64,000 nt of DNA from Ottowia testudinis (GCF_017498525.1 NZ_CP071796.1:2666001-2730000), one strand, 5' to 3'; shown: positions 15,788 to 26,740, counted from the first letter of the stretch. Program-made: numbers and translations. The notes: generated from the letters alone by a model not told the origin.

Positions 15788-18697
15788 TTACCCCAACAAC
15801 TGCCTCAACACATACGGCAAGATCCCCCCATTGCGGAAGTAATCCACCTCGATCGGCGTATCGATCCGCAGCGTCAGCGTGGTTTCGTGCTTGGAGCCAT
15901 CGGCACGCGTAATCACCATTCGCGCATCGCTCATTGGCGCCAAATCGGCGGCGGGCGTGATATCGATCAGTTCATTGCCCGTCAGGCCCAGGCTTTCCCA
16001 GGTTTCGCCGCTCTTGAACTGCAAGGGCAGCACGCCCATGCCAACCAGGTTGCTGCGATGGATGCGCTCAAAGCTCTTGGCGACGACGGCCTTGATGCCC
16101 AGCAGTTGCGTGCCCTTGGCAGCCCAGTCGCGGCTGGAGCCGGTGCCGTATTCCTCACCCGCGAAGACCACGGTGGGCACGCCGGCAGCGCAGTACTTCA
16201 TGGCGGCGTCGTAGATGTATTGCTTGCTGCCTTGCAATTCGCCGGGCAGTTGCAGCAGGGTCAGGCCGCCCTCCTCGCGGCTGCCGTCTTCAAGCACGGG
16301 CAGCATCTCGTTCTTGATGCGCACGTTGGCAAAGGTGCCGCGCATCATCACTTCGTGGTTGCCGCGGCGCGCGCCGTAGCTGTTGAAGTCGGCTTTTTGC
16401 ACGCCGTTGTGCAGCAGCCATTGGCCAGCGGGCGAGCTTTCCTTGATGCTGCCGGCGGGCGAGATGTGGTCGGTGGTGATGCTGTCGCCGAACAGCGCCA
16501 TGATGCGCGCGCCGCGCACTGCGGCATCGTTTGCGGCGCGAGTCTCGGTGTTTCCTAGCGATTCAGCTGCATTATCAATAGCAAAATTATTGAAGAACGG
16601 CGGCTCGGCGATGTAGGTGCTGGCGGGCCAGGTGTAGATGTCGCCTTCGACGCCCTCGATGCGCTCCCACAACTTGCCCGGTTCGGTCTTGACCTTGGCG
16701 TAGTTGGCGCGGAAGGCCTTGCCTTTCATGGCGTACTTCAGCAGCTTGTGGATCTCGTCGCTGGTGGGCCAGATGTCGCCCAAAAACACGTCCTTGCCGC
16801 CCTTGCCCTGGCCGACAGGCTGCGTCATCAGGTCGGTCATCACGTTGCCGGCGATGGCGTAGGCCACCACCAGCGGCGGGCTGGCGAGAAAGTTGGCCTT
16901 CAGGTTGGGGTGGATGCGCGCCTCGAAGTTGCGGTTGCCCGACAGCACGGCGGCGCACACCAGGTCGTTGCGGGTGATGGCTTCGTTGATCTCGGGCGCC
17001 AGGTCGCCCGCGTTGCCGATGCAGGTGGTGCAGCCGTAACCGGCCACGGCAAAGCCGAGCTTCTCCAGGTATGGCAGCAGGCCCGTTTCGGTCAGGTATT
17101 CGGTGACGATGCGCGAGCCGGGCGCCAGCGAGGTCTTGATGTGCGGCTTGACGGTGAGGCCCGCCTCGACCGCCTTCTTGGCCAGCAAACCGGCGGCCAG
17201 CAGCACGCTGGGGTTGCTGGTGTTGGTGCAGCTGGTGATGGCCGCGATCAGCACGTCGCCATTGCCCAGCGTGTACTTGCGGGCGGAAATGGGCTCGATG
17301 ACGTCGGCCTCGGCCAGCGCGGATTCGAGCGTGGGCTTGTTGGCGACCATCTCGACCAGCTCGCGCGACGCGCCGGCCGGCGTGGGCTTGGCCGCCGGGG
17401 CGCGCTCGTCGGCGTCGGGCATGTTGTCGCGCGACACATCCACCCGCGTGTGCAACAGGTCGGCCGGGCGGTTGAAGCCGTTGTCGGCCATGGATTTGGA
17501 GAACAGCGATTCAAACTGGCGCGCCACGTTGCCCAGCTCGATGCGGTCTTGCGGGCGCTTGGGGCCGGCCAGGCTGGGGGTGACGTCGCCCAGATCGAGC
17601 GTGACCACCTGCGAATAATCGATGTCGCCGCGTCGCGACACGCCAAACAGCCCTTGCGCGCGGAAGTAGGCCTCGAAAGCCTCGATCTCGCCCTTGGTGC
17701 GGCCCGTGCCCTCGAAGTATTCGAGCGTGCGCTCGTCCACCGGGAAGAAGCCCATGGTGGCGCCGTACTCGGGCGCCATGTTGCCGATGGTGGCGCGGTC
17801 GGGCAGGCTCAAGGTGCGCGTGCCCTCGCCGAAGAATTCGACGAACTTGCCGACCACCTTCTCCTTGCGCAGGCGCTCGGTCACCGTCAGCACCAGGTCG
17901 GTGGCGGTGCAGCCTTCGCGCAGGCGGCCCGTCAGCTCGAAGCCCACCACGTCGGGCGTCAAAAAGTACACCGGCTGGCCCAGCATGGCGGCCTCGGCCT
18001 CGATGCCGCCCACACCCCAGCCGACCACGCCGATGCCGTTGATCATGGTGGTGTGGCTGTCGGTGCCGACCAGGGTGTCGGGGTAATACACGCCATCAGC
18101 ACCCTTGTGCACGCCGCGCGCCAGGTATTCGAGATTGACCTGGTGCACGATGCCAAAGCCCGGCGGCACCACGCCGAAGGTGTCGAAGGCCTGCATGCCC
18201 CATTTCATGAACTCGTAACGCTCGCGGTTGCGCAGGAATTCGAGCTTCATGTTCAGGTCGAGCGCGTTCTTCTTGCCGTAGTAGTCGACCATCACCGAGT
18301 GGTCGACCACCAGGTCGACCGGCACCAGCGGCTCGATCTTTTTCGGTTCCTTGCCCAGCCGCTGCGCGGTGGAGCGCATGGCGGCCAGGTCGGCCAGCAG
18401 CGGCACGCCGGTGAAGTCTTGCAGCACCACGCGGGCCACGGTGAACGGGATCTCGTCGGTGCGGGCGGCGTTGGGCCGCCAGTTGGCCAGCTGCTCGACG
18501 TGCTCGGGCAGCACCTTCTGGCCGTCGCAGTGGCGCAGCACCGATTCGAGCACGATGCGGATCGACACCGGCAGGCGGCTGACGTTGGGGTATTTTTTGG
18601 CCAGCGCGGGCAGCGAATAGAACTGGCCCGACTTGCCAGACGCCGTTTTGAACGACTTGCGGGTGGATGCGAAAGCGTGGGTGTTGCGGGTGACCAT
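15788..18697 (-). CDS. acnA: Aconitate hydratase A
   Basis: A 969-residue aconitase from ATG 18697 ([16 protein letters not shown]), preceded by AAGGA; an upstream ATG would lack a ribosome-binding site. It interconverts citrate and isocitrate in the TCA and glyoxylate cycles. The [4Fe-4S] cysteines are in [12 protein letters not shown] and [12 protein letters not shown]. The swivelling C-terminal domain carries [14 protein letters not shown]. It is longer than the roughly 890 residues of E. coli AcnA; the additional length includes a linker near [20 protein letters not shown], as in other beta-proteobacterial homologs. Isocitrate lyase is encoded 17 kb away on the same strand. Confidence 0.95.
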   Translation of the reverse strand: MVTRNTHAFASTRKSFKTASGKSGQFYSLPALAKKYPNVSRLPVSIRIVLESVLRHCDGQKVLPEHVEQLANWRPNAARTDEIPFTVARVVLQDFTGVPLLADLAAMRSTAQRLGKEPKKIEPLVPVDLVVDHSVMVDYYGKKNALDLNMKLEFLRNRERYEFMKWGMQAFDTFGVVPPGFGIVHQVNLEYLARGVHKGADGVYYPDTLVGTDSHTTMINGIGVVGWGVGGIEAEAAMLGQPVYFLTPDVVGFELTGRLREGCTATDLVLTVTERLRKEKVVGKFVEFFGEGTRTLSLPDRATIGNMAPEYGATMGFFPVDERTLEYFEGTGRTKGEIEAFEAYFRAQGLFGVSRRGDIDYSQVVTLDLGDVTPSLAGPKRPQDRIELGNVARQFESLFSKSMADNGFNRPADLLHTRVDVSRDNMPDADERAPAAKPTPAGASRELVEMVANKPTLESALAEADVIEPISARKYTLGNGDVLIAAITSCTNTSNPSVLLAAGLLAKKAVEAGLTVKPHIKTSLAPGSRIVTEYLTETGLLPYLEKLGFAVAGYGCTTCIGNAGDLAPEINEAITRNDLVCAAVLSGNRNFEARIHPNLKANFLASPPLVVAYAIAGNVMTDLMTQPVGQGKGGKDVFLGDIWPTSDEIHKLLKYAMKGKAFRANYAKVKTEPGKLWERIEGVEGDIYTWPASTYIAEPPFFNNFAIDNAAESLGNTETRAANDAAVRGARIMALFGDSITTDHISPAGSIKESSPAGQWLLHNGVQKADFNSYGARRGNHEVMMRGTFANVRIKNEMLPVLEDGSREEGGLTLLQLPGELQGSKQYIYDAAMKYCAAGVPTVVFAGEEYGTGSSRDWAAKGTQLLGIKAVVAKSFERIHRSNLVGMGVLPLQFKSGETWESLGLTGNELIDITPAADLAPMSDARMVITRADGSKHETTLTLRIDTPIEVDYFRNGGILPYVLRQLLG

Positions 18698-18800
18698 GGC
18701 GTTTTCCTTATGGGATGGGTTTGCCGACAAGCAGGCTCGCACCATTCTCTCAGGCGATCGGTGAACCTGCCACCACGGTGGTCATGCCGCACATGGCTTG

Positions 18801-18855
18801 CAATGAAAAGTGGCTTCCCGCCTTGTCATTCAAGCGCAGGCAGCTATCAAACAAG
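18801..18855. repeat. Family A palindrome, copy 7
   Basis: CCGCCTTGTCATTCAAGCGC then AGGCAGCTATCA, in the acnA upstream region. Confidence 0.7.
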
Positions 18856-18937
18856 GAGTGATTGGGCGCCCCATCGCAGCGCGGCCCACGCACCGCGCGG
18901 TGCGGGCTCACGTCACCCGTGCGCCGGGGATCACACG

Positions 18938-18974
18938 CAAGAAAGCCCCGGCGGGCGCTGGCCTGCACGGGGCT
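18938..18974 (-). terminator. Probable terminator of the macro-domain gene
   Basis: On the minus strand AGCCCCG (18974-18968) pairs with CGGGGCT (18950-18944) and is followed by TTCTTG. The T-run is short, so efficiency is uncertain. Confidence 0.5.
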
Positions 18975-19000
18975 GGTGTGGCGGGTGGAGCCGTGGGCGA

Positions 19001-19507
19001 TCAGGCCAGCTTTTCGTCGGCCTTCTCGCCCTTGCGATACACCTCGTACACGATGACCGGCACGCCCAGGCCGCCCAGGTGCTGCTGAATCAGCGGCTTG
19101 ACGTCGGCCCAGTCCAGACCGCCCACGCCCGTGGCCAGGCGCGGCAGCGCCACGCTCTTGATACCGTCGGCCTGCACCAGCTTGGCCAACTCGCGCAGCG
19201 CGCGGTTCACGTCCTCCAGCTTGGCTTTGACGGGCCGGGCCGACTTGGCCTGGCTCTGCATGCCCTGCGTCAGCAGGTTGACGATGCCGCGCACGCTTCC
19301 GTCTTCGTTGACGCCGCCCCAGGCCCAGATATCGCCCGTGTCGGGCTGCTTGGCGTGCATGGCGTGGCGATAGTCCTTGACCATGGACGGAAAGCGCTCG
19401 CGCAATGCCAGCGCCAGGCCGGAATCGAACGGGTCGTGCGTGGCAATGCCGTGCGCGATGACCTGGGCGTCGCTCAAGAGGATGTCGCCTTCGACTTCAC
19501 GGATCAT
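19001..19507 (-). CDS. Macro-domain protein (ADP-ribose binding)
   Basis: A 168-residue protein from ATG 19507 (MIREVEGDILLS), which has AAGGAGAA just upstream. It has macro-domain features: GDILLSDAQVIAHGIAT at the N-terminus, where family members bind ADP-ribose, a WAWGGVNEDGS segment, and VALPRLATGVGGLDWADVKP near residues 133-152. Relatives hydrolyse ADP-ribose derivatives such as O-acetyl-ADP-ribose or reverse ADP-ribosylation. The usual Asn after IAHGIA is not evident, so activity needs testing. No toxin gene is adjacent, so a DarTG-like antitoxin role is not supported. Confidence 0.8.
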   Translation of the reverse strand: MIREVEGDILLSDAQVIAHGIATHDPFDSGLALALRERFPSMVKDYRHAMHAKQPDTGDIWAWGGVNEDGSVRGIVNLLTQGMQSQAKSARPVKAKLEDVNRALRELAKLVQADGIKSVALPRLATGVGGLDWADVKPLIQQHLGGLGVPVIVYEVYRKGEKADEKLA

Positions 19508-19640
19508 GGGTTCTCCTTGGGTGGTTTCAAACTTCTTCTCAGGCACACCTTAGCCCATGCGTAGCGGCGCGATCTTGACGCGAGTCAAGCCATGGGCGTT
19601 CGTCCGGCGCGAAAAACCGCGAACGCGGACAATAGTCCCC

Positions 19641-21041
19641 ATGACCGCCAAAGCCCCCGAACTGCTGCTGCCCGCCGGCAGCCTGGACAAGATGCGCGCC
19701 GCCTACGACTTTGGCGCCGACGCCGTGTACGCCGGCCAGCCGCGCTACAGCCTGCGCGCGCGCAACAACGAGTTTCGACTGGAGCAGATCGCCACCGGCA
19801 TCGCCGAGGCCCACGCGCGCGGCAAGAAATTCTTCGTCACCAGCAACCTGATTGCCCACAACGACAAGGTGCGCACCTATCTGCGCGACCTGGAGCCGGT
19901 GGTGGCATTGAAGCCCGACGCGCTCATCATGGCCGACGCGGGCCTGATCATGCTGGTGCGCGAGAAGTGGCCGCACATCCCGATTCACCTCTCGGTGCAG
20001 GCCAACACCACCAACTGGGCGGCGGTGAAGTTCTGGCTGAAGATGGGCGTGGCGCGCATCATCCTCTCGCGCGAGCTGAGCCTGGCCGAGGTGGAGCAGA
20101 TTCGCCAGGAATGCCCCGACATGGAGCTGGAGGTGTTCGTGCACGGCGCGCTGTGCATCGCCTACAGCGGGCGCTGCCTGCTGAGTGGCTACTTCAACCG
20201 GCGCGACCCCAACCAGGGCACCTGCACCAACGCCTGCCGCTGGAACTACAAGACGCACGACGCCGACGTGGACCCGAACACCGGAGAGGCACTGGCGCGT
20301 GGCGGGCAACTGCAAGGCTTCAACTTCAGTGCCGAAGCCGAAGCTGCCGAGCAATCCACCTGCGGCAACGGCCAGCGCCACCCCAGCGCCGACAAGGTCT
20401 ACCTGATCGAGGAAGAAGGCCGCCCGGGCCAGCTGATGCCCATCATGGAAGACGAGCACGGCACCTACATCATGAACAGCAAGGACTTGCGCGCCATCGA
20501 GCAGGTCGAAAAACTGACCAAGATCGGCGTCGATTCGCTCAAGATCGAAGGCCGCACCAAGAGCCTGTACTACGTGGCCCGCACCGCGCAAACCTACCGC
20601 CGCGCCATCGATGACGCCGTGGCCGGCCGGCCGTTCAACCCCGCGCTGATCACCGAGTTGGAGGGCCTGGCCAACCGCGGCTACACCAGCGGTTTTCTGG
20701 AGCGCCGCCCGGCCAACGATTACCAGAACTACGAAACCGGCCATTCGGTCGCCACGCGGAGCCAGTTCGTGGGCGAGGTCAAGAGCGTCGCCGACGGCTG
20801 GGCCGAGGTGGAAACAAAAAACCGCTTCGCCGTCGGCGATTGGATCGAGATCATCCACCCGCAGGGCAACCGGACGGTGCGGCTGGATGTGATGAAAAAC
20901 GCCGACGGCCAGCCCATCGACGTGGCGGCGGGCAACCCGCTGCGGGTGTGGATTCCCATCGAGGGCCCGGCCGACCGCGCGCTGATCGCGCGGCTGACCG
21001 AGGCGCCGGCGATGATGCAGACCGATGACGGTGGCCCATGA
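19641..21041 (+). CDS. trhP: U32 peptidase-like tRNA hydroxylation protein (YegQ/TrhP)
   Basis: A 466-residue protein from ATG 19641 (MTAKAPELLLPAGSLDKM). It has the U32 signature ELEVFVHGALCIAYSGRC at about residues 158-175 and Cys residues in NQGTCTNACRW. E. coli TrhP (YegQ) is needed for prephenate-dependent formation of 5-hydroxyuridine at the wobble base of some tRNAs; the length and sequence fit that subfamily better than RlhA. The former annotation as collagenase-like protease is probably misleading. It is transcribed divergently from the macro-domain gene, with 133 bp between the starts. Confidence 0.88.
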   Translation: MTAKAPELLLPAGSLDKMRAAYDFGADAVYAGQPRYSLRARNNEFRLEQIATGIAEAHARGKKFFVTSNLIAHNDKVRTYLRDLEPVVALKPDALIMADAGLIMLVREKWPHIPIHLSVQANTTNWAAVKFWLKMGVARIILSRELSLAEVEQIRQECPDMELEVFVHGALCIAYSGRCLLSGYFNRRDPNQGTCTNACRWNYKTHDADVDPNTGEALARGGQLQGFNFSAEAEAAEQSTCGNGQRHPSADKVYLIEEEGRPGQLMPIMEDEHGTYIMNSKDLRAIEQVEKLTKIGVDSLKIEGRTKSLYYVARTAQTYRRAIDDAVAGRPFNPALITELEGLANRGYTSGFLERRPANDYQNYETGHSVATRSQFVGEVKSVADGWAEVETKNRFAVGDWIEIIHPQGNRTVRLDVMKNADGQPIDVAAGNPLRVWIPIEGPADRALIARLTEAPAMMQTDDGGP

Positions 21042-21050
21042 TGCATGATC

Positions 21051-21105
21051 ATTTCGGCCTCCAGCGCTTGTCTGGCGCGCGCGAGCAGCTCTTTTTTTTG
21101 TAGTA
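21051..21105. repeat. Family A palindrome, copy 8
   Basis: GCCTCCAGCGCTTGTCTGGC then GAGCAGCTC and a long T-run, between trhP and the zinc-ribbon gene. Confidence 0.7.
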
Positions 21106-21170
21106 TCTCCGTCGGCCGGGCCACTCTCCCAAAAGCTGGCCCGCGCCGTCGAGTTTGACTGCTGCAGTCC

Positions 21171-21923
21171 ATGCCATTGATTTGCCCAAAATGCGGTGAC
21201 GAGAACCGGGAGACCGCCAAGTTCTGCCTCAAGTGCGCGCAGCAACTGGTGCCGCTGGGACGCGCGGCCGCCGATCCCGCGGCACCGCGCCGTCGCAAAA
21301 AGCGCCGCTCCGCCGACGCCGGCAAGGCCGTGACGTCACGAACGAATGCGCGCCGATCGCGTCGAGGCTGGGTGGCTGCTGTACTGGCGCTGCTGTCGGC
21401 TGTCCTCCTCTTGACCTGGGCGGACCGGCGCGAAAGCGCGGCACCCAAAGTTGCCACCAATGCCGCCTCAGCGCCCCCTGTGGCGGCCACACCGGCCGTC
21501 ACCCGCGCCAGCGAACCTGCGCCGGCGGTACCCACGTTGCCACCGCCGCCTGCCTCGGCAGCGCCGCTCCCGGAACCGGCCCCGACCTCGGCCAGCGCTG
21601 CGGTGACCCCGGTCGCCACACCGCGTCCGTCCGCGCCGGCCGCAAAACCTGAAACGGCCGCACGCCACGCGTCGCGCGCGGCGTCACGCATGCCACCGGT
21701 GCGCACGCCCGTCGCCGAAGCACCGGCCGCTGCCCCACCTGCGTCCTCACCATCACCGTTGCCCGCGCCCGCCCCCGCTGCCTTGTGTGCCGGCCAGTCG
21801 TTCATTGCCCATGCGCTGTGTCTGCAGGCCGAATGCAACAAGCCGGCCATGCGCCAGCACGCCCAATGCGTGGGCATGCGCGAACAACAGGATGCGCTGC
21901 GCCGCGGCAGCGGCGAGAACTAG
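21171..21923 (+). CDS. Zinc-ribbon, single-span membrane protein with Pro/Ala-rich linker
   Basis: A 250-residue protein of unknown role. Residues 4-28 form a zinc ribbon (CPKCGDENRETAKFCLKC). A basic stretch (RRRKKRRSAD) is followed by one membrane helix (about 64-84, RGWVAAVLALLSAVLLLTW). A long Ala/Pro-rich, probably disordered linker (about 85-200) leads to a small C-terminal block with four cysteines (LCAGQSF, HALCLQAECN, HAQC). The topology suggests a cytoplasmic ribbon and a periplasmic Cys-rich tail. Similar architectures occur in Burkholderiales, but I cannot name a function. Confidence 0.72.
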   Translation: MPLICPKCGDENRETAKFCLKCAQQLVPLGRAAADPAAPRRRKKRRSADAGKAVTSRTNARRSRRGWVAAVLALLSAVLLLTWADRRESAAPKVATNAASAPPVAATPAVTRASEPAPAVPTLPPPPASAAPLPEPAPTSASAAVTPVATPRPSAPAAKPETAARHASRAASRMPPVRTPVAEAPAAAPPASSPSPLPAPAPAALCAGQSFIAHALCLQAECNKPAMRQHAQCVGMREQQDALRRGSGEN

Positions 21924-22012
21924 CTTTCCGCCTACACCCTGTCTGCGCGTAGCCACCTCGCCGGACTTGCGATAACCTAGTACGGTTACTGGGTCCAGCA
22001 ACTCTGAATCAC

Positions 22013-22483
22013 ATGGAGAAAACTCTCCCGCCCATCCCCGCCAAACGCTACTTCACGATTGGAGAAGTTGGCGAGCTGTGCGGCGTCAAGCCGCATGTGT
22101 TGCGCTATTGGGAACAGGAATTCACGCAATTGCGCCCCATGAAGCGGCGCGGCAACCGGCGCTACTACCAACACCATGAGGTGCTGATGATCCGGCGAAT
22201 TCGCGAACTGCTGTATGACCGCGGCTTCACCATCAGCGGCGCGCGCACGCGCCTGCAGGAGCTGGCTCAGCACGAGCGCGACCGCGCGCGCGCTGGAGAA
22301 GTCATGCTGAACGGCCTGGACGACTTCGACGCCAACGAAAACGTGCCCAGCGAGTTCGGCGACAGCCTCGCCTTCGACGAGACGCAACTCATGCCCGAAC
22401 AGCTGCGCGAAGTCGAGCGCGAGCTGAAGGAAATACGCGATCTGTTGACCGTGTCGCAATGGCACGACTTGCACGCGCTATAA
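22013..22483 (+). CDS. MerR-family transcriptional regulator
   Basis: A 156-residue protein with an N-terminal winged helix (residues of about 14-80): YFTIGEVGELCGVKPHVLRY is the MerR helix-turn-helix, followed by RRGNRRYYQHHEVLMIRRIR. A coiled-coil region and an acidic C-terminus follow, without the cysteines expected of metal sensors. In related genomes this regulator lies next to ihfA; here the two genes converge around a tRNA-Pro gene. Its target is unknown. The stop codon TAA lies within the TATAAT of the tRNA promoter. Confidence 0.9.
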   Translation: MEKTLPPIPAKRYFTIGEVGELCGVKPHVLRYWEQEFTQLRPMKRRGNRRYYQHHEVLMIRRIRELLYDRGFTISGARTRLQELAQHERDRARAGEVMLNGLDDFDANENVPSEFGDSLAFDETQLMPEQLREVERELKEIRDLLTVSQWHDLHAL

Positions 22484-22484
22484 T
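22479..22484 (+). promoter_or_regulatory. -10 element of tRNA-Pro promoter
   Basis: A perfect TATAAT lies 11 bp before the tRNA 5' end and overlaps the merR stop. The -35 region is weak (TCGCAA at about 22454). Confidence 0.65.
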
Positions 22485-22495
22485 CGTGAGCTTGT

Positions 22496-22572
22496 CGGCG
22501 TGTAGCGCAGCCTGGTAGCGCACTTGCATGGGGTGCAAGGGGTCGCGAGTTCGAATCCCGCCACGCCGACCA
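22496..22572 (+). tRNA. tRNA-Pro (anticodon GGG)
   Basis: A 77-nt cloverleaf. The acceptor stem CGGCGTG pairs with CACGCCG; discriminator A and an encoded CCA follow. The anticodon stem CTTGC/GCAAG encloses ATGGGGT, giving anticodon GGG. The T arm has GAGTTCGAATCCC. It reads CCC and CCT codons. Confidence 0.96.
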
Positions 22573-22580
22573 TTTATATC

Positions 22581-22618
22581 AAGGACTTAGCTTCGCGAGG
22601 GGCTAAGTCCTTTTTCTT
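22581..22618 (+). terminator. Rho-independent terminator of tRNA-Pro
   Basis: AAGGACTTAG and CTAAGTCCTT form a perfect 10-bp stem followed by TTTTTCTTT. Confidence 0.92.
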
Positions 22619-22667
22619 TGGCATCGATGCAGGCGGGCAAATTGGCAAGGCAAGGAATTGCCCCCCC

Positions 22668-23027
22668 TCATTGCGGCGCGCCACCGCCTTCATCGATCTG
22701 CAACTGCTCCTTGAGCTTCTGGCTCGCATGAAAGGTCACCACGCGGCGAGCGGCTATTGGAATGAGCTCGCCGGTACGCGGGTTGCGGCCCGGCCGAGGG
22801 GCCTTGGTGCGCATCTGGAAGTTGCCGAAGCCCGACAACTTGACCTCTTCGCCCTGCACGAGATGCGAGGCAATGAGGTCAAAAAAGGCCTCGACCATGT
22901 CCTTTGACTCACGCTTGTTCAAGCCAATCTGCTCAAACAGCATGTCCGCCAATTGCGCCTTGGTCAATGCCGACGTTTCCAGGCTGTCGACCGCCAAAGG
23001 GGGGAAATCGTTTGTGTGCGGGGCCAT
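22668..23027 (-). CDS. ihfA: Integration host factor subunit alpha
   Basis: A 119-residue protein of the HU/IHF family. Helices from about residue 20 ([20 protein letters not shown]) are followed by the DNA-binding beta arm with [22 protein letters not shown], in which the Pro that intercalates into bent DNA is present. IHF bends DNA in recombination, replication and transcription as a heterodimer with IhfB. It has a longer N-terminal extension than E. coli IhfA, as is usual in beta-proteobacteria. It follows pheT by 25 bp, the classical pheS-pheT-ihfA operon. Confidence 0.96.
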   Translation of the reverse strand: MAPHTNDFPPLAVDSLETSALTKAQLADMLFEQIGLNKRESKDMVEAFFDLIASHLVQGEEVKLSGFGNFQMRTKAPRPGRNPRTGELIPIAARRVVTFHASQKLKEQLQIDEGGGAPQ

Positions 23028-23052
23028 GGGGTTCCGTCCGTCGATGGATGCG

Positions 23053-25500
23053 TTAAGCGCGCAGCCGCGCGCCCACGTCGGTCTGCAGGCGCTCGATCAC
23101 CGCGTTGACCGCCAGATCGATGCGTTCGTCGGTGAGGGTCTCATGGGGACTGCCCAGCGCCAGGCGAACAGCCAGGCTTTTCTCCTGCGCGCTCATCCCT
23201 GCTGCCGTCTCCGCGCCAGCTTTCGGGCGATAAATATCGAACAGCGTGGCGCCGCGCAACAAGCCATCGGTGGGCGCGGCATGGACCGACCGCATCAGTT
23301 GCGCGTGCGTCACCGCCTCCGGCACCACCACGGCAATGTCGCGCTCGACCGATGGATGGCGTGGAACCGCTTGCGCGTTAGGGAGGTGGCGCTGCATCAC
23401 GGCATCAAGATCCAACTCGAAAAGCACGGGGGCCTGCGGCAGCTCCCATTGCTGACGCCAGCGTGGATGCAACTCGCCCACCACGCCGATGACCTGCCCG
23501 TTCAACCGCACGCGCGCGCTGCGGCCTGGATGCAGCGCCGGATGGCCGGCCGGCTCAAACGTCGGCTGAAGCGGACTGAGCAGCGCCTCGACATCACCCT
23601 TGACGTCGTGGAAATCCACCGGGCCCTGCTTGCCCTGCCAGCCCTGCCGATCTGCCGGGCCATACGCGATGGCGGCGACATGCATGGGCTGCGCCACGCC
23701 TCGCACGCTGCTGTCGGAGGTCGCCACACCGGCGTCGCGCCGGAACACGCGGCCCACCTCGAAAACGCGCACACGGTCCGCGCGGCGGTCGAGGTTGCGC
23801 TTGATGACCTGCAGCAATGAGCCGATCAGGGTCGAGCGCATGACGCTCAACTGGCTGGCGATGGGGTTGAGCAGGCGCACAGGGTCGGCGTTGCCGGCCA
23901 ACTGCTGCTCCCAATCTTCTTCGACGAAACTGAAGTTGATGGTCTCAAGGTAACCAAGGTCTGCCAGAAGACGCCGCACGGCGAACGCGCTGCGGCGCGA
24001 CTCCGTCAGCACGCGCGGCTTGACGGGCGCAAGCGGCAGCGCTTCGGGCAGTTGGGCGTAACCCACCACGCGCGCCACTTCCTCGATCAAATCTTCCTCG
24101 ATGCACAGGTCGAAGCGGTGGGCAGGCGGCATGACCGTGAGGGCGCCCGCGTCTTCGCTGAATGGCAGACCCAGACGCCCGAACACATCGGCGCACTGCG
24201 CGAGCGTCACCGGCATGCCGAGGATCTTGGCCGCGCGCGCCACGCGCAGGGTGACCGGCTTGGGCGCCGGCATCCGTGCCTTGTGGTCGTCGACGGGACC
24301 GCACGCGGTGTCGGGCGTGCCGCAGATATCAAGGATCAGCTGCGTGATGCGCTCAATGTGGGACACGGTCAGATCGGGATCGACACCGCGCTCGAACCGG
24401 TGGCCGGCATCGGTCGAGAAATTGAAGCGGCGCGAACGCCCGGCGACCGCATCGGGCCACCAGAAAGCCGCTTCGACGTAGACGTTGCGCGTGTCGTCGG
24501 ACACCGCCGTGGCGTCGCCGCCCATGATGCCGGCCAGCGATTCGACCTGCACGTCGTCGGCGATCACGCCAACGGTCTCGTCGAGCGTCATCGTGTTGCC
24601 GTTCAGCAGCTTGAGCTGCTCGCCCGCCCTGCCCCAGCGCACGTCGAGGCCGCCATGAATCTTGTCGAGGTCGAAGATGTGCGTCGGCCGGCCGTATTCG
24701 AACATCACGTAGTTGGAGATGTCCACCAGTGCCGTGACGCTGCGCTGGCCGCAGCGGGCCAGGCGGTCGACCATCCAGGCGGGCGTCGCGGCTTTCGTGT
24801 TCACGTTCTGAACGATGCGGCCCGAGAAGCGCCCGCACAAATCCGGGGCGCTGATCTTGACGGGCAGAACCGCGGACGTGCTCACCGGCACAGCCGGGAT
24901 GGAGGGCGTGACCAGCGGCGCGCCCGTCAGCGCCGACAGCTCGCGCGCCACGCCGTAAACGCTGAGCACGTGGCCCAGGTTGGGCGTGAGCTTGAGCGTG
25001 AACACCGCGTCGTCCAGCTTGAGCGCCTGGCGAACGTCCTGCCCCACGGGTGTCTCAAGCGGCAACTCCAGCAGGCCGCCGTGGTCTTCCGACAGTTTCA
25101 GCTCGCGCGCCGAACACAGCATGCCCTGGCTTTCCACGCCGCGCAGCTTGCCGAGCTTGATCTTGAACGGCTGTCCGTCGCCCTGTTCGTCATCGGGTGG
25201 CGGCAATTCGGCGCCCACCAGCGCGCAGGGCACCTTGATGCCGGCGCGCGCGTTCGGCGCACCGCACACGATGCTCAACAAGGCACCCTGCCCCACATCG
25301 ACCTGACACACGCGCAGGCGGTCGGCATTCGGGTGCTGCTCTGCCTGCTTGATTTCGCCCACCACCACCTGCGTGAACGGAGGAGCCACTGGGCGCACCT
25401 CTTCCACCTCGAAACCGCCCATGGTCAGAACGTCGGCCAGTTGCTCGGTGGAAAGCGGCGGATTGCAGAACTCGCGCAACCAGGATTCGGGGAATTGCAT
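23053..25500 (-). CDS. pheT: Phenylalanyl-tRNA synthetase beta subunit
   Basis: An 815-residue protein. The N-terminal part has a tRNA-binding OB domain ([20 protein letters not shown]). It is followed by the B3/B4 editing domain ([28 protein letters not shown]-like segment), B5 and the class II-like core, with the C-terminal anticodon-binding FDX-ACB domain beginning near [18 protein letters not shown]. With PheS it forms the (alpha-beta)2 enzyme that charges tRNA-Phe. The length matches the family. Confidence 0.97.
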   Translation of the reverse strand: MQFPESWLREFCNPPLSTEQLADVLTMGGFEVEEVRPVAPPFTQVVVGEIKQAEQHPNADRLRVCQVDVGQGALLSIVCGAPNARAGIKVPCALVGAELPPPDDEQGDGQPFKIKLGKLRGVESQGMLCSARELKLSEDHGGLLELPLETPVGQDVRQALKLDDAVFTLKLTPNLGHVLSVYGVARELSALTGAPLVTPSIPAVPVSTSAVLPVKISAPDLCGRFSGRIVQNVNTKAATPAWMVDRLARCGQRSVTALVDISNYVMFEYGRPTHIFDLDKIHGGLDVRWGRAGEQLKLLNGNTMTLDETVGVIADDVQVESLAGIMGGDATAVSDDTRNVYVEAAFWWPDAVAGRSRRFNFSTDAGHRFERGVDPDLTVSHIERITQLILDICGTPDTACGPVDDHKARMPAPKPVTLRVARAAKILGMPVTLAQCADVFGRLGLPFSEDAGALTVMPPAHRFDLCIEEDLIEEVARVVGYAQLPEALPLAPVKPRVLTESRRSAFAVRRLLADLGYLETINFSFVEEDWEQQLAGNADPVRLLNPIASQLSVMRSTLIGSLLQVIKRNLDRRADRVRVFEVGRVFRRDAGVATSDSSVRGVAQPMHVAAIAYGPADRQGWQGKQGPVDFHDVKGDVEALLSPLQPTFEPAGHPALHPGRSARVRLNGQVIGVVGELHPRWRQQWELPQAPVLFELDLDAVMQRHLPNAQAVPRHPSVERDIAVVVPEAVTHAQLMRSVHAAPTDGLLRGATLFDIYRPKAGAETAAGMSAQEKSLAVRLALGSPHETLTDERIDLAVNAVIERLQTDVGARLRA

Positions 25501-25530
25501 GGCAAAGGCTGGGAAAATTAAGCAGTCGGT

Positions 25531-25632
25531 ATATTTTTGATAGCTGGTTGCGCACGTTCATCAAGGGTTTCAGGCACTTTTTATTTGAAACGATTGACCA
25601 GAAAGCGCGGGCAGCTACGGTTTTAGTAGCTC
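25531..25632. repeat. Family A palindromes, two diverged copies, between pheS and pheT
   Basis: TTTTTGATAGCTGGTTGCGC and, further on, AAAGCGCGGGCAGCTACGG separate pheS from pheT by 136 bp, an unusually wide gap for subunits of one enzyme. Confidence 0.65.
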
Positions 25633-25636
25633 GCCG

Positions 25637-26713
25637 TTATCCACGGAACTGTGACAAGAAGCGCACATCGCCCTCGAAGAACTGGCGCAAATCGCTCACG
25701 CCATAGCGCAGCATGGCGAGCCGGTCGATGCCGGAGCCGAACGCGAAGCCCACGAAGCGTTCGGGATCCAGCCCCATGTTGCGAACCACTTGAGGGTGGA
25801 CCTGACCCGAACCCGATACTTCCAGCCATTTGCCGGCCAACGGGCCGTGCTGGAACTGAATGTCGATCTCGGCGCTGGGCTCGGTGAACGGAAAGTAGCT
25901 GGGCCGAAAGCGCAGGATCAGGTCGTCGGTTTCGAAAAACGCTTTGCAAAAATTGAGGTACGTGACCTTCAAATCCTTGAAGCTGACGTTCTCGCCCAGC
26001 CACAGGCCTTCGACCTGGTGGAACATGGGCGAGTGCGTGGCGTCGTTGTCCACGCGGTAAGTTCGGCCAGGCACGATGACGCGCACTTCCGGAATATCGC
26101 CCGCCGCCAGCGCCGCCGCGTGTCTGCTGGCGTGCGCGGTGGCGTAGCGGATCTGCATGGGGCTGGTGTGCGTGCGCAGGCAGTAGGGGTGTCCACCCTC
26201 ATCGTTCATGTCAACGTAGAAGGTGTCCTGCATCGATCGCGCCGGATGGTTCGGCGGATTGTTCAACGCGGTGAAGTTGAACCAGTCGTTCTCGATCTCC
26301 GGCCCGTCCCCGACATCGAAGCCCATGCTGCCGAAGATTTGCTCGATGCGTTCCCATGCCAGGCTGATCGGATGCAGGCCGCCCTGGCCGCGCTGGCGTC
26401 CGGGCAGGGTCACATCCAGCGCCTCGGCCTTCAACTGGCGCTCAAGTTCGGCATCGGCCAGCGCCTGACGGCGTGCTGCCAGCGCGCCCTCAATCGCCTG
26501 CTTGGCCTGATTGATGGCGGCGCCACGCGTTTTTTTCTCGTCGACGCTGAGCTGGGCCATGCCCTTCATCAGCTCGGTCACGCGGCCCGCTTTGCCGAGA
26601 AACCGCGCCTTGGCGTTCTCCAGATCGGCGGGTGCCGTGGCCAGGGCAAAGGCCTCGGCGGCGCTCTTGACGAGATCGGACAGGTCGTCGTCGGCGATGG
26701 TGGGGGCGTTCAT
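25637..26713 (-). CDS. pheS: Phenylalanyl-tRNA synthetase alpha subunit
   Basis: A 358-residue class II synthetase subunit. The N-terminal coiled coil (about 1-90) is followed by the catalytic core. Motif 1 is near [20 protein letters not shown], the segment [16 protein letters not shown] is diagnostic, and motif 3 is [21 protein letters not shown]. It activates phenylalanine and, with PheT, transfers it to tRNA-Phe. It lies downstream of rplT; a terminator-like hairpin in between may adjust its expression. Confidence 0.97.
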   Translation of the reverse strand: MNAPTIADDDLSDLVKSAAEAFALATAPADLENAKARFLGKAGRVTELMKGMAQLSVDEKKTRGAAINQAKQAIEGALAARRQALADAELERQLKAEALDVTLPGRQRGQGGLHPISLAWERIEQIFGSMGFDVGDGPEIENDWFNFTALNNPPNHPARSMQDTFYVDMNDEGGHPYCLRTHTSPMQIRYATAHASRHAAALAAGDIPEVRVIVPGRTYRVDNDATHSPMFHQVEGLWLGENVSFKDLKVTYLNFCKAFFETDDLILRFRPSYFPFTEPSAEIDIQFQHGPLAGKWLEVSGSGQVHPQVVRNMGLDPERFVGFAFGSGIDRLAMLRYGVSDLRQFFEGDVRFLSQFRG

Positions 26714-26740
26714 CGACAGGCAATTCTCAAATCAATAAAA

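Larger units (their letters stand above)
18698..19000. other. Non-coding gap between acnA and the macro-domain gene
   Basis: The 303 bp hold the acnA leader, one family A repeat (18801-18855) and a hairpin with T-rich 3' side (18944-18974). No gene is recognised. Confidence 0.6.

Noticed and set aside
19001-19507. Macro-domain protein as a DarG-type antitoxin
   Set aside because: No DarT-like ADP-ribosyltransferase gene is adjacent and the C-terminal antitoxin domain is missing.
16748-19564. A 938-codon open frame on the plus strand opposite acnA
   Set aside because: It is a high-GC antisense shadow of aconitase; it has no ribosome-binding site, no domain and a composition typical of such shadows.
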